Counted from the stretch's first letter, positions 1 to 8,467 are shown. The stretch is 38,128 nucleotides of DNA from Ardenticatenaceae bacterium (GCA_030065875.1 JASJCR010000053.1:1-38128); one strand, 5' to 3'. A program made the numbers and translations. Notes: generated by a model from the letters alone, not told the origin.

Positions 1-84
1 CGGGGAGGGGCTGGGGGAGGGGTGGGTATGTTGACCGCGAGGAGACCGACCCCCTAGCCCCCTCTCGATTCGGGCTTAGGGGCG
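1..84. repeat. G-rich/C-rich repeat box, copy 1
   Basis: The first 23 bases are identical to 20431-20453. The copy holds four G-runs with 1-2 base loops (2-22), a classical G-quadruplex pattern. As in the second copy, it is followed by gttgacc and then a C-rich segment. The copy is cut by the window edge, so its left half is not visible. Confidence 0.7.
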
Positions 85-397
85 GCCAGGCATCCAACCT
101 AACTAAAAAAACCCTATCGTCTTGTGGCCATTCAGGTGCTGTTTTTACGCTACATCGCCCATTTGTAGGGCCGCAGCATGCTGCGGTCCTATGGAGTAAG
201 AGTGATCAACCATGTTCTGTATGATCATCGCTTGAACCTGTCCGCCCGTGTAGCGACGTAGAAGGGGAAGCTAACCGATCTTTATTGCAGTAAAAACGGT
301 TTCATTGACGTCGTGTATAATTGGACGAAGGAACATTTTGATTATGGGTATTTTGACGCTCTTGCAAAAAACCACCCTTGAATAATTAGACTCAATT
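85..397. other. Gene-free leader upstream of the GrpB-family gene
   Basis: No plausible ORF. It contains a perfect 16-base palindrome, ccgcagcatgctgcgg (171-186), flanked by tagg/tcct bases that nearly extend the pairing; this looks like a REP-type element. A TATAAT box lies at 316-321, without a convincing -35 at normal spacing, and could serve the gene at 398. Nothing else is recognised. Confidence 0.5.
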
Positions 398-958
398 ATG
401 CAAATCAAAATTGACAATTACAAAGAGGAATGGCCTGAGGATTTTGAGGTCATTCAGGCTGATTTATCAAGGATACTTGGCCCTTTGGCCTTGCGGGTCG
501 ATCATATCGGGTCGACTTCAGTGCCGGGGCTGGGTGCCAAAGATGTAATCGACGTGCAAATTACCGTGCGAGAATTGAGCGAAGAAATAATTCGTAGGCT
601 GGTTGATGCTGAGTATGTGTATTGGGAGTCGATTTCTGAAGATCACGTGCCTCAGGGTGAAGATGACAATCCCAAACTGTGGAAAAAACTGCTTTTTGTT
701 GAGCCGCCCGGCCGGAGGCGGGCCAATATCCACGTGCGGATCGATGGGAACCGCAATCAACATTACGCGCTGCTGTTTCGCGATTATCTACGCGCACATC
801 CCAACTCGGCCGCTTCAATTGAAATGATCAAACGCGAGATCGTGAAACGACATGCCGACGATCGGGAGACGTATTACGATATCAAAGATCCGGTTTACGA
901 TTTGATCTGGGACGCAGCCAAAACCTGGTCGACCTTAACCGATTGGACGCCGAATTGA
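398..958 (+). CDS. GrpB family protein (UPF0157, nucleotidyltransferase-like)
   Basis: A 186-residue protein of the GrpB/UPF0157 family, recognised by the N-terminal block around residues 35-55 containing HIGSTSVPGL followed by AKDVIDVQI. In the family this is the conserved core of a nucleotidyltransferase-like fold; some relatives are fused to dephospho-CoA kinase. Length matches stand-alone members. The second conserved part (residues 110-150, with HVR and LLFRDYLR) is also present. The physiological substrate is not known from sequence. The ATG has no obvious Shine-Dalgarno. The 3' end overlaps the convergent TetR gene by about 24 bases, so the two messages are antisense at their ends. Confidence 0.9.
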   Translation: MQIKIDNYKEEWPEDFEVIQADLSRILGPLALRVDHIGSTSVPGLGAKDVIDVQITVRELSEEIIRRLVDAEYVYWESISEDHVPQGEDDNPKLWKKLLFVEPPGRRRANIHVRIDGNRNQHYALLFRDYLRAHPNSAASIEMIKREIVKRHADDRETYYDIKDPVYDLIWDAAKTWSTLTDWTPN

Positions 959-1549
959 GCCACTTTCAAGGCCGTCCTGAATCAAAATTCGCATAAATCT
1001 GAGGGTCAACAAAGAAATTTCCTCCTGAGAAACGGCCAAATCGCTGTTTAAGCCTATTTCTAGCAGGGACAGAACGCCGCTCACGTGATAGGTAGCCAAA
1101 GCCTCCGCTTCCTGATCGGCAATTTGATACCCGATTTGAGAAAGCGCGTTTAAAAAAGAGACGACCGCTAGCTGGCGCACGGCAGGGCCAATGTGTCTCA
1201 GGGCAATTAAGATGTGATTTGTCTCGGCCGGGTCGATCCATCGTCCCAACTGCATTTCCTGTACGTCATCATAATTTCCTAATTCGATAAATCGCTTTAA
1301 TTTGGCCGCATCCAACACTTGATACATCTGCGCAAAAAAATCAGAAACCAGGGTAAGCAACAGCGCCTCCTTGCTTTCAAAGTGCTGATAAAAGGTCACG
1401 CGGGCCAGGTCCGCCTGTTTGGTCATGTCGGTAATAGAAATTTCTGAAAACGATTTTTCGCGCAGTAAATCGACCAGCGCTTTCTGCAGCCAGCGGCGGG
1501 TGCGCCGCACGCGAGGATCGAGAGGTGAATCGACGAGTTCTTTGCTCAT
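935..1549 (-). CDS. TetR/AcrR family transcriptional regulator
   Basis: A 204-residue one-component regulator. The N-terminal helix-turn-helix spans about residues 15-60, with ITDMTKQADLARVTFYQHF and the typical F-x-S-K-E-A-L continuation. The remaining helical region would bind a ligand and dimerise. A quasi-palindrome at 1569-1586 lies about 20 bases upstream of the start and is a plausible autoregulatory operator. The gene converges on the GrpB-family gene and is divergent from the sigma factor gene at 1908, so either could be a target; neither link is shown by the sequence. The ligand is unknown. Confidence 0.92.
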   Translation of the reverse strand: MSKELVDSPLDPRVRRTRRWLQKALVDLLREKSFSEISITDMTKQADLARVTFYQHFESKEALLLTLVSDFFAQMYQVLDAAKLKRFIELGNYDDVQEMQLGRWIDPAETNHILIALRHIGPAVRQLAVVSFLNALSQIGYQIADQEAEALATYHVSGVLSLLEIGLNSDLAVSQEEISLLTLRFMRILIQDGLESGSIRRPIG

Positions 1550-1568
1550 GGTTTCCGCCTATCAGAAT

Positions 1569-1586
1569 AATAAGTGGTTCACTATT
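1569..1586. promoter_or_regulatory. Candidate TetR operator
   Basis: AATAAGTGGTTCACTATT is an imperfect inverted repeat (AGTG-gtt-CACT core with AT-rich arms), 20-37 bases upstream of the TetR start, where TetR-family proteins often bind to repress their own gene. Assigned by position and symmetry only. Confidence 0.35.
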
Positions 1587-1595
1587 AAAAAACGG

Positions 1596-1617
1596 CCGCG
1601 GATTTCACGGATTGACC
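1596..1617. repeat. Dispersed repeat fragment (gccgcggatttcacgg type)
   Basis: Matches the gccgcggatttc...cacg family also seen at 6093-6155, 10835-10907, 22354-22413, 25428-25523, 30745-30806 and 36818-36839. Here only a single arm is visible. Confidence 0.6.
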
Positions 1618-1772
1618 TTGGTTTTTCTGTAATCTGCCTGGTCAATTATAGCAGAAAAATTACAGTTGATAGTTTGAAGACAGATGTTAGAAGGCGGCGA
1701 TTCAAACGGCCGTTACTGGGTTCTGTTGACATTTGATTCAATTTGATGCTCAATTTTGCAATATTCTCTATA

Positions 1773-1850
1773 GCCGTCGATTAAAACCGACGGTTAAAGG
1801 GTTGGTTACTCATCAGGTCAGGCCCATTAGCCCCGCATTTTAATGCGGGG
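1773..1850. repeat. Two hairpins upstream of the sigma factor gene
   Basis: The first inverted repeat is ccgtcg...cgacgg (about 1775-1794) around an A-rich loop. The second is ccccgcatt-tt-aatgcgggg (1831-1850), a 9-base-pair perfect stem. Both share an attaaaa/attttaa centre, so they may be copies of one palindromic element. The second ends directly before a GTG codon that begins the longest frame for the sigma gene, which argues against that start. They could terminate or modulate transcription entering the sigma gene. Confidence 0.5.
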
Positions 1851-1907
1851 GTGAAGAAATATCCCAAATGTCGACACAACCTATTTAATAGTTGGCGTTA
1901 TTTTGAG

Positions 1908-2573
1908 ATGCCAGTAAGCTTATTGGCAAATGCCGATATGGAATCTCAACTGACCGACCAATCACCAAGCGAACAAGTATACGAGGCGTGTCAAAGCGAC
2001 CGACCGGAAGTGCAAACGGCCGCTTTTGAGATCTTGTGGCGCTATCTCTATCGCGTGGCGTCACACATGACCCACTCCCAGCCGGATGGGGATGCTCTGG
2101 CACAGGATTGCGCCCAAACAGCACTGGTTCGCGTTCACGAGAAGCTAGCAGAATGCCGCGAACCGGCCGCCCTGCGCAGCTGGTCCCGCCGGATCGTCAG
2201 TAACCTGGTTATCGATCGCCTGCGTCGACGGCAGCGACTCCAGCCACTTGTAATTGAAGCCCAAAGTGACGATCAGCCGGCCCGCCAGTGGGCGGACGAT
2301 GGCCCTTTGCCAGATGAAATGATTGAACAGCTCGATACGCTCGCCTTGCGCCAGCTCCTTGACAAGTCCCCCATGAGCGATCGCTCCCGCCGGGTGGTGC
2401 TCGGCCGTTACTTTGATGGGGAAGTGGATGAAGTTCTGGCTCAGCGGGAAACCGAGCTGTCTGAAAAAACGGTCAAACCCAGCCACATTCAGGTGACGCG
2501 GGCCAAAAATATCGCCAAGCTGCGCGATTGGCCACTTTTATACGATTTTCTGGGAAAGGTGAATGAGGCGTGA
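1908..2573 (+). CDS. RNA polymerase sigma-70-like factor (ECF-type, divergent)
   Basis: A small sigma factor. Region 2 is clear (RYLYRVASHM, then QDCAQTALVRVHEKL, then RSWSRRIVSNLVIDRLRRR), matching the -10-binding core of ECF sigma factors. Region 4 is poor. The C-terminal third contains VKPSHIQVTRAKNIAKLRDW, which resembles a recognition helix region, but the preceding loop is unusual. The frame opens at a GTG at 1851, but those codons abut a hairpin and look noncoding. ATG 1908 is preferred and ATG 1938 is also possible; none has a strong ribosome binding site. It is followed by an anti-sigma-like gene at 2664 and faces a TPR-CHAT protease gene, suggesting control by proteolysis. Confidence 0.82.
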   Translation: MPVSLLANADMESQLTDQSPSEQVYEACQSDRPEVQTAAFEILWRYLYRVASHMTHSQPDGDALAQDCAQTALVRVHEKLAECREPAALRSWSRRIVSNLVIDRLRRRQRLQPLVIEAQSDDQPARQWADDGPLPDEMIEQLDTLALRQLLDKSPMSDRSRRVVLGRYFDGEVDEVLAQRETELSEKTVKPSHIQVTRAKNIAKLRDWPLLYDFLGKVNEA

Positions 2574-2600
2574 ATCGTCTCTAGAAGTAAAGAGGAAAAA

Positions 2601-2629
2601 CCCCCACCTTCCATTCCGGAAGACGGGGG
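2601..2629 (+). promoter_or_regulatory. Hairpin between sigma factor and anti-sigma-like genes
   Basis: CCCCC-ac-CTTCC-attcc-GGAAG-ac-GGGGG: two 5-base-pair stems separated by a symmetric 2x2 internal loop. It ends about 25 bases before the ribosome binding site of the next gene. With no T-run after it, it is more likely an mRNA stability or attenuation element than a terminator. Confidence 0.45.
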
Positions 2630-2663
2630 ATGGTCAGACAAACCACTTGAAAGGGTGAAGGAA

Positions 2664-3404
2664 ATGTCTGAAGTTATGAACACACCTACAGGAAAAATTC
2701 CGCCGGAGCGCCTGAAAGCTTTTTTAGCTGTTTTGCAGACCCGGACCTCAATTGACCTCAATGAGACCTTTCTCGATCGATTACACCGTTATGTGACCTT
2801 GCAGCTCAGAGGGGATGTTTACCAGCAGCACGATCCTGAGTTGGCCGCCTGGCTTGATCAGGATCCCGGTCTGGCCGAGGCATATGCCCTCCTCTACGAT
2901 CTTGAAGCGGCCGTCCTGGCTGGCAATCTGTCAAATCCGGATCATGTTCCCGATCCGGATCTTTCATTTTTAACAGCCAGCCCCTCTCTAGCTGAACGCC
3001 TTGCTGAGCGGGTTACCCGCACCGGTCGGGAACTTGTGCTGCGTTTTTCTGAAGATTTGCTGGCCCTGCTCCGGCCGGGACCCCAATTGGCGGCCGGTTT
3101 TCGCCAGGCTGACAGCGGCCGTTATGGGATCTTGCTCTACACGCTCGACGGTCAAAGCTTGGGTGATCCGCTGCCGCTGACCTTCAATGCCTACGCTGAT
3201 CGGGAGCAGCCCGATTTTTGCCTGATTGAGATCGAAGTTGCGCTGCCTGACCGCAGCTGGCCGGATCTGGCCGGGGTAGTGGTGGAGCTGGCCCAGGGAG
3301 ACCGTCTGCTGCAGTCGGAGACCGATGCCTGGGGGTTAGCCGTTTTTGAAAACGTGCCGATCGCTTTGCTGCCTGAAACCCGAATCGTGCTGCCGCTCAA
3401 TTAA
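2664..3404 (+). CDS. Putative anti-sigma-like protein lacking zinc ligands, with C-terminal beta-sandwich region
   Basis: About 246 residues, no signal peptide and no membrane segment, so cytosolic. Residues about 45-85 (QHDPELAAWLDQDPGLAEAY, then ALLYDLEA) follow the pattern of zinc-finger anti-sigma domains (yPelaahLaqCpeCaaeyaeLl), but the His and both Cys are replaced by W, D and L. The C-terminal half (about 145-246) is rich in beta strands and ends in DAWGLAVFENVP, like a carboxypeptidase-regulatory or prealbumin-type domain. GTG 2655 opens the frame, but ATG 2664 has an ideal gaagga upstream. It lies 90 bases after the sigma factor gene. An anti-sigma or protease-substrate role is inferred from this context; no database family was confirmed. 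Confidence 0.6.
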   Translation: MSEVMNTPTGKIPPERLKAFLAVLQTRTSIDLNETFLDRLHRYVTLQLRGDVYQQHDPELAAWLDQDPGLAEAYALLYDLEAAVLAGNLSNPDHVPDPDLSFLTASPSLAERLAERVTRTGRELVLRFSEDLLALLRPGPQLAAGFRQADSGRYGILLYTLDGQSLGDPLPLTFNAYADREQPDFCLIEIEVALPDRSWPDLAGVVVELAQGDRLLQSETDAWGLAVFENVPIALLPETRIVLPLN

Positions 3405-3422
3405 CCACAAACATCGATATCT

Positions 3423-3494
3423 GACCGCAAAGATTTGGAAAGCGCAGAGGGAATCTTTATAAAAAAACTCCGCGTTCTTGGCGCTCTCTACGGT
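3423..3494. repeat. Inverted repeat between convergent genes
   Basis: Left arm 3423-3449 (accgcaaagatttgg...gcgcagag) and right arm 3468-3494 (ctccgcgttcttggcgctctc) are near inverted copies around an A-rich loop. It sits between the stops of the anti-sigma-like gene and the CHAT gene, where it could act as a bidirectional terminator. Confidence 0.5.
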
Positions 3495-3513
3495 AATTTC
3501 TTAGATGTGCCTC

Positions 3514-6012
3514 TCAACCTTCGCCAACAATGACAAAACCAGCCCAGAAGCGTGGATCGACAAACGGTTTTTGATCAGGAGGAAGGGAAGTCAATTCTGG
3601 GGGGAGTTCACCGAGCAGATTTTGGATATCATCCACCGTACTATTTTGCAGCTGCCGCTGGGCTTGATGCAGGGCCGCGGCCGGCCTTTGGGCGGGCAAA
3701 GCCTTATAGAAATTGCGCATCAGCACATAAGTCGCCAGGTCATCAACCGGCCACAGGGTGACAACAACAGCCCTCGCCCCAGCTGCCAGGAAGGCACGCA
3801 CCAGCCCCATCGGTTCATCACCGCGGAGTACCCGACTGACCCCGGTCTGGCACGCTGAGAGGATGACGAGCTGTGCCTGCAGCCTCCAACTTTCCAAAAT
3901 TTCCGCAGCGGTTAAATTGAGATCCGGACCAACCTCCAGATAAGAGGCCAGCGGCCGATCAAAGTCAAACCAGCCGTGACAGGCGAAATGAAGCCAGTCA
4001 GCCTGAGAGGAGAATTTGTGTAGCGATTGTTGCTCCTCTTTCCAGCGCCCGCTGCCGGTTTGATGAGCCAGATGAGCTGCTTCCAGATCAGCGTAGCGCA
4101 GCTGTCTTTGCGGATCACGGCCGGGAAACGAGATCAAACCACCATGATTTTGCCGGAGCGGCTGCCGGGGGCGCTGGCGCAGCTCATGCCAAATTGTGGC
4201 GCTGGGGGCGTAAAGGAGCTCGGTGTTCTCAAAAATCGCTGGAAACGGCACCGCATGCAGCGGTCCGTGGGGCATCACAATCACCCGTTGTACATTAGAA
4301 AAATCGAGATTTGCCAACAGCGTCTGTCCTAGCTGCCGGCGAATCCGGGGTTGAAGGAGACGAGCTGCCTGTTGCCCACGAGGAGAGCGGCTGGTCAAGA
4401 AATTCGGATCAAACGGGATCGTTTGGACCGTCAAATCGGTCGTGGAAAAAGCAAACCGTATGATGCGGGCGGGGGTGAGCAGCACCGGCCGCAGGGGATG
4501 CTCGGCCGAGAGCGCGCGCAGTAAAGGCAAATCAGTTTCTAAAACGCCGCTGGTAAAAAATGAGATCAGCAGCTCGTAATCATGCAGAGCATCTTGCCAA
4601 CCGTGAAATTCTACCGTTTGAGCGAGTTTCCCGCCGCTGTGAATGTGATCGGCAAACGCCCGAGCCCGCGCTCGTTCTGTCCACTCCCAGGCGGCAAACG
4701 CTTTCCCCTGAGACAGTTCAAAGAGCACGATCGCTTCATAAAGCTGCTGCCAGCGTCCCAAGAGACTAATTTTGAGCTGCTCATCACTCATCGGTTGCCG
4801 ACTGCTTTCGATGATGGCGATGCCTGCTTGATAGGCCGCACGTGCTTCATTTACGCGGCCTGTTTGTTCGTATAGATGGCCCAAATGATAGTAGAGATGG
4901 GGCTGAAATTCTTTGCGATCGGCCGTTTCAGCCAGCGCAAGGGCGTGCAAAAAGGCAGCTTCGGCTTCTTGTTCTCGACGATCTGCCAGGGCAACCAACC
5001 CCAGATAAAAATGGACGTCAATTTGATACCGTAGCCCTTCTACAAGCTCCTGAGCACGAGCGAGAGTTTTGGCCGCGCCAGCAATATCTCCCTTAAAAAG
5101 AAGGACTTCACCCCGATTGAGCAATCCCAACCCCACATGGTGATCTGCACCATCGGCCTGCCGCTGCTCGATAAAACGCTCAAAATGGTCGAGCGCACTG
5201 TCCCAGCGGCCGAGATCACGATCGACCAACCCCAATTCGTTATTAACGACGGCTAGCCAGTGAGTGACCCCATCTTCTGCAAAGATGGCCGCGGCCTGCT
5301 CAAACAGCTCGGTTGCTTCGGCGTAGTGGCGCAGTTCATAGCTGACGATCCCCATGTTCATCAGCGCTATCCCTTCGTAGTAGCGATCGTTTAGCTGTCG
5401 CCACAGGGCCAGGCTTTGGCGATATCCTTTTAGGGCCGCTTCCGGCTCGTGATGAATGCGGTGGAGTACCGCCCGGGCGTTCAGCGTGCGGGCCTGCATG
5501 TACGGGACCAAATCATTTTGGGCCAGCAGCTGATCAAAAAGTGCCGTAGCCTGAGTCGTTTCATCAAGAGTCAGGTAGACACCCGCCTGATAAAAGGCCC
5601 GGCGCTGAACAGCCAAAGGGGTTGTTAAAGGCAGGTCATTGACCGCCTTGCACAACGCCCGGAATGCAGCCGTGTCGTTGATATAAAGACGGCTGGCCAG
5701 CCGTTCAAACACCGTATCCCAAACCGGCTCCCAGGCTGACTGACCGGCCAGCAGCCGTCCGCTGAGTAGATCAAGAGATTTTTGATGCAGATTGACAAAT
5801 TGCGGTGATGTCAGGTGTTCGATCAGGGATTGCTGCTCTGAATCGGGAAGGTAAAAGACTCCGCTTTTATTTTGCCACTGTCTGAGCGTGGCCATTTCTT
5901 CCGGGGAGACTCCCATCGCCGCTAAGAGCGGTTGATCGGCCGTACCCAGCACACCCAAAATTAACTGAGGATCAATCTCTTCTGTGTTAAACTGCGAATC
6001 GTTCAGCGTCAT
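3514..6012 (-). CDS. TPR-CHAT domain protein (putative caspase-like protease)
   Basis: An 832-residue cytosolic protein. Residues about 120-420 are helical TPR-type repeats (for example ALMNMGIVSYELRHYAEATE), usually used for binding partners. The C-terminal CHAT domain (about 540-832) carries the caspase-like dyad: His679 in HFACHGWFDF and Cys721 in ILSACQTG. It also has the conserved R-G-D-E-P and T-L-W-P-V-D-D segments that follow in active family members, so it is probably catalytic. CHAT proteases cleave specific protein partners; in type III-E CRISPR systems a TPR-CHAT protein cleaves Csx30, which binds a sigma factor. Here a sigma factor and an anti-sigma-like gene lie next door, convergent. 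Substrate is unproven. Confidence 0.92.
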   Translation of the reverse strand: MTLNDSQFNTEEIDPQLILGVLGTADQPLLAAMGVSPEEMATLRQWQNKSGVFYLPDSEQQSLIEHLTSPQFVNLHQKSLDLLSGRLLAGQSAWEPVWDTVFERLASRLYINDTAAFRALCKAVNDLPLTTPLAVQRRAFYQAGVYLTLDETTQATALFDQLLAQNDLVPYMQARTLNARAVLHRIHHEPEAALKGYRQSLALWRQLNDRYYEGIALMNMGIVSYELRHYAEATELFEQAAAIFAEDGVTHWLAVVNNELGLVDRDLGRWDSALDHFERFIEQRQADGADHHVGLGLLNRGEVLLFKGDIAGAAKTLARAQELVEGLRYQIDVHFYLGLVALADRREQEAEAAFLHALALAETADRKEFQPHLYYHLGHLYEQTGRVNEARAAYQAGIAIIESSRQPMSDEQLKISLLGRWQQLYEAIVLFELSQGKAFAAWEWTERARARAFADHIHSGGKLAQTVEFHGWQDALHDYELLISFFTSGVLETDLPLLRALSAEHPLRPVLLTPARIIRFAFSTTDLTVQTIPFDPNFLTSRSPRGQQAARLLQPRIRRQLGQTLLANLDFSNVQRVIVMPHGPLHAVPFPAIFENTELLYAPSATIWHELRQRPRQPLRQNHGGLISFPGRDPQRQLRYADLEAAHLAHQTGSGRWKEEQQSLHKFSSQADWLHFACHGWFDFDRPLASYLEVGPDLNLTAAEILESWRLQAQLVILSACQTGVSRVLRGDEPMGLVRAFLAAGARAVVVTLWPVDDLATYVLMRNFYKALPAQRPAAALHQAQRQLQNSTVDDIQNLLGELPPELTSLPPDQKPFVDPRFWAGFVIVGEG

Positions 6013-6092
6013 AAGCGGGGAAAGGTCGGACTCGGCATTTTCGTCTTAAGGATGGTGCCATACAATCTATGGTAACCTGTTTCGAAAAAATT

Positions 6093-6155
6093 AGCCGCGG
6101 ATTTCGCCGATTTTCACGAACTGGGCCCCATGAATGAAAATTCGTGAAATCCGCG
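6093..6155. repeat. Dispersed inverted repeat (gccgcggatttcacg family)
   Basis: Left arm 6093-6120 and right arm 6139-6155 (ttcgtgaaatccgcggc) form an inverted repeat; the right arm equals the left arm minus 9 internal bases. It fills most of the divergent region between the CHAT gene and the metalloprotease gene, and an artefactual N-terminal extension of the latter reads into it. Confidence 0.7.
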
Positions 6156-6178
6156 GCAGTAATGAAGAAGAGGAAGAA

Positions 6179-8467
6179 ATGGACAGGCGAGCAATACGAT
6201 TTACAGCATGGTTGATCATCGTCTTTTCCGGTTTGACCGTGATTTTTTGGGGAACCGGCCAGACCTTCTCAACACCCACCGCAGTGCGCTTTGTTGGCAA
6301 CGGCAGCGTCGGTTTAAACGGCACGGTACGGGTGTTGTGTTATCAAACCCCGACGGCCGACCCCTTTGCCGATTTAGAGCTGGCCGTATCTGCGGGTAAC
6401 CCTACCCCGGCGCTGCCCAACAACTGCAACTATCTTTCGGCGCTGCACCAAATAGCGGTGGTTGACTCGGCCAAAAAGGAGCATGGCCCGGCATTTACCG
6501 TTTATCACGCTTCTTTTTCACCCACCGATACCACCCCGCTTTTGGCCAGTGGAGACGTGGTGATAAACAGCGACAACAGGTTAACCCTTTTTCACGTGGT
6601 GGCTTCTTTAGCCTGGCATCCGGCCTCGGGCAGCGATAGATTGACGCCCAGTGCCATGCGTGAAGCGCTGCGCGGGGCTTCCGCATATTTGTATGATTTA
6701 ACTGAAGGACAAATGGCGTTTGGCCCGGTCAAGATTAACACGGGAGGGGAAAACTGGTCAGGGTCGGATATCCGGGTGCTGCCGGCCAATGATCGCCGGC
6801 CGTCCGCTTTTGTGGGGGGCATCACCGATAATATTCGGGTTTATGATGGGGGTACAGCCACCACGCTATATACACCGGCCGAAATCTATCTGGGGCGGGC
6901 GTGGGATGGCGGATTAGGGGCGGCCGATCCAGACCTCGGCCGCTGGACAAACGTCGTCACCGGAACCCGCACCATCGCTCACGAATGGGCCCATTACGCG
7001 TTGTTTCTGTATGACGAGTATCAGCAGACGGGCGGTGGTTCTCAATATTGCATTTGCGAGACGCTGCCCAGTGGCTGCGGCCTGGGGGATATCGACGGTT
7101 CGGCGATGGCCTACCATTACACGGCCGGGGAGTTTTGGCACCAGCTGACGCACATCTCTAACTACAATAAAACCCTTTGCGAAAGCACCTGGAACTGGCA
7201 TTTTCACGGCAACACCGATTGGAAAGTCATTGCTGACTGGGGCTCGATTCAGGGGAAGCCGATCGATGCGATAAACTTCCCCGGCGTTTTGGCTACCCAG
7301 CTGCCGAGTTTGGCGGCCGATTTCTTTGGGCGTGAACCGGGTCGGGGAATTTATTTGCCGCTCGTGACCGATGGAAGCGAACCGCCTGGTGAACCGTTTA
7401 CCGAACCCTCAATTCGGGTAAATACCGAGGCGATATTGTCCGCCGGCCGCTGGCCATTTACTGAAGTTTACATCTATGAAAATGGATTTGAAAATCCGGC
7501 ACGAATCCTCCCGATGGGGCGTGTGAGAGGTCCCGGAGCCGATCCGGATGATGTGGGATCCATACGTCTTCTCGGTGTCCGAGCAGACGACCGAGCCCGA
7601 ATATTGGTGCACCAGTTTGACGATGGTGGCCTTTTTAGCTACCCCAATTCTTCGGATGATGTGGCTGTAGATCTGATCGACGGGTTGGAAGTTTTGACGA
7701 AGAAACACAGCTGGAATTACGCACTTGATCATCGTTTTGAGGTCGAAGAAGGGGTGGTCACGGCCGTTTCCCTACAGCTTGACTCAACCCTGAGTAAACC
7801 CCCAATCATTCAGCTATGTGCTGTTGATCCGGAAATTGGCTGTGAAGATAACTGGCAAAAAGAGATGGGAGGCAGCGGGTCGACGTGGACGCAAACGTTT
7901 ACGGCGGCCGAAGCCGAACTGGCTGAACTGCCAAGGTTCCTGGTTGTGCGCGTGGAGGCCCCCGAAAAAGGGTTGGAGGGGGATCTGGTTCAGTGGATTC
8001 AGGTCAGTGGCGGGGTTGGCCCCGGCCACGTCGATGGGATCGCTCCTCTCGTTGATGGAGAAGTGATGCTCAATTCCAGCAATACGGTGGTGGGGGATCC
8101 TGACTGTACAATTTCCAGTTACGCCCCGGCACGCAACACCAAAATGCTTATTGATCCGCTGCCCCCTAACCGCGTCTTGGTTTCCCAGCCGATGCTGGTT
8201 CGGATCGAGGTGACGCAGGATGTCTGCCCGACGATAAACTTGGGCAGCGACGCTACTTTTTCCTACAATGTGATCATCAACCTGGGGTATGAACAGGTTG
8301 ATGTGGAACGAGTCGGTGCCGTTGAAGGGAATTTGCGCCTGCTGCGCTATAGTTCTGGATCTGGCTGGGTTGAGGTACAGACAGTGACCGTCAACCAGGA
8401 TCTAAATCTTTTGATTGGTGGGATTGGTTCAGACGGAATTTATGCGGTTGGTGCGGTTGTGCCATAG
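6179..8467 (+). CDS. Secreted CLCA-like zinc metalloprotease
   Basis: About 762 residues. A membrane or signal segment (residues about 8-28, TAWLIIVFSGLTVIFWGTG) sends it out of the cytoplasm. HEWAHYALFLYDEY (residues 268-281) has the HExxH zinc site and downstream DEY that mark the N-terminal metalloprotease of the CLCA family. A Cys-rich stretch (YCICETLPSGCG) follows, as does AMAY, a candidate Met-turn. An internal GRGIYLPLV at about residue 388-396 resembles the C-terminal tail of other exported proteins here, but about 365 further residues of beta-rich sequence follow. ATG 6179 is preferred over 6134 because gaagaggaagaa directly precedes it and the upstream codons lie in a repeat. Confidence 0.8.
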   Translation: MDRRAIRFTAWLIIVFSGLTVIFWGTGQTFSTPTAVRFVGNGSVGLNGTVRVLCYQTPTADPFADLELAVSAGNPTPALPNNCNYLSALHQIAVVDSAKKEHGPAFTVYHASFSPTDTTPLLASGDVVINSDNRLTLFHVVASLAWHPASGSDRLTPSAMREALRGASAYLYDLTEGQMAFGPVKINTGGENWSGSDIRVLPANDRRPSAFVGGITDNIRVYDGGTATTLYTPAEIYLGRAWDGGLGAADPDLGRWTNVVTGTRTIAHEWAHYALFLYDEYQQTGGGSQYCICETLPSGCGLGDIDGSAMAYHYTAGEFWHQLTHISNYNKTLCESTWNWHFHGNTDWKVIADWGSIQGKPIDAINFPGVLATQLPSLAADFFGREPGRGIYLPLVTDGSEPPGEPFTEPSIRVNTEAILSAGRWPFTEVYIYENGFENPARILPMGRVRGPGADPDDVGSIRLLGVRADDRARILVHQFDDGGLFSYPNSSDDVAVDLIDGLEVLTKKHSWNYALDHRFEVEEGVVTAVSLQLDSTLSKPPIIQLCAVDPEIGCEDNWQKEMGGSGSTWTQTFTAAEAELAELPRFLVVRVEAPEKGLEGDLVQWIQVSGGVGPGHVDGIAPLVDGEVMLNSSNTVVGDPDCTISSYAPARNTKMLIDPLPPNRVLVSQPMLVRIEVTQDVCPTINLGSDATFSYNVIINLGYEQVDVERVGAVEGNLRLLRYSSGSGWVEVQTVTVNQDLNLLIGGIGSDGIYAVGAVVP

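Noticed and set aside
1851..1907. N-terminal extension of the sigma factor from GTG 1851
   Set aside because: The codons directly abut a hairpin, have no ribosome binding site, and the translation has no sigma-like content.
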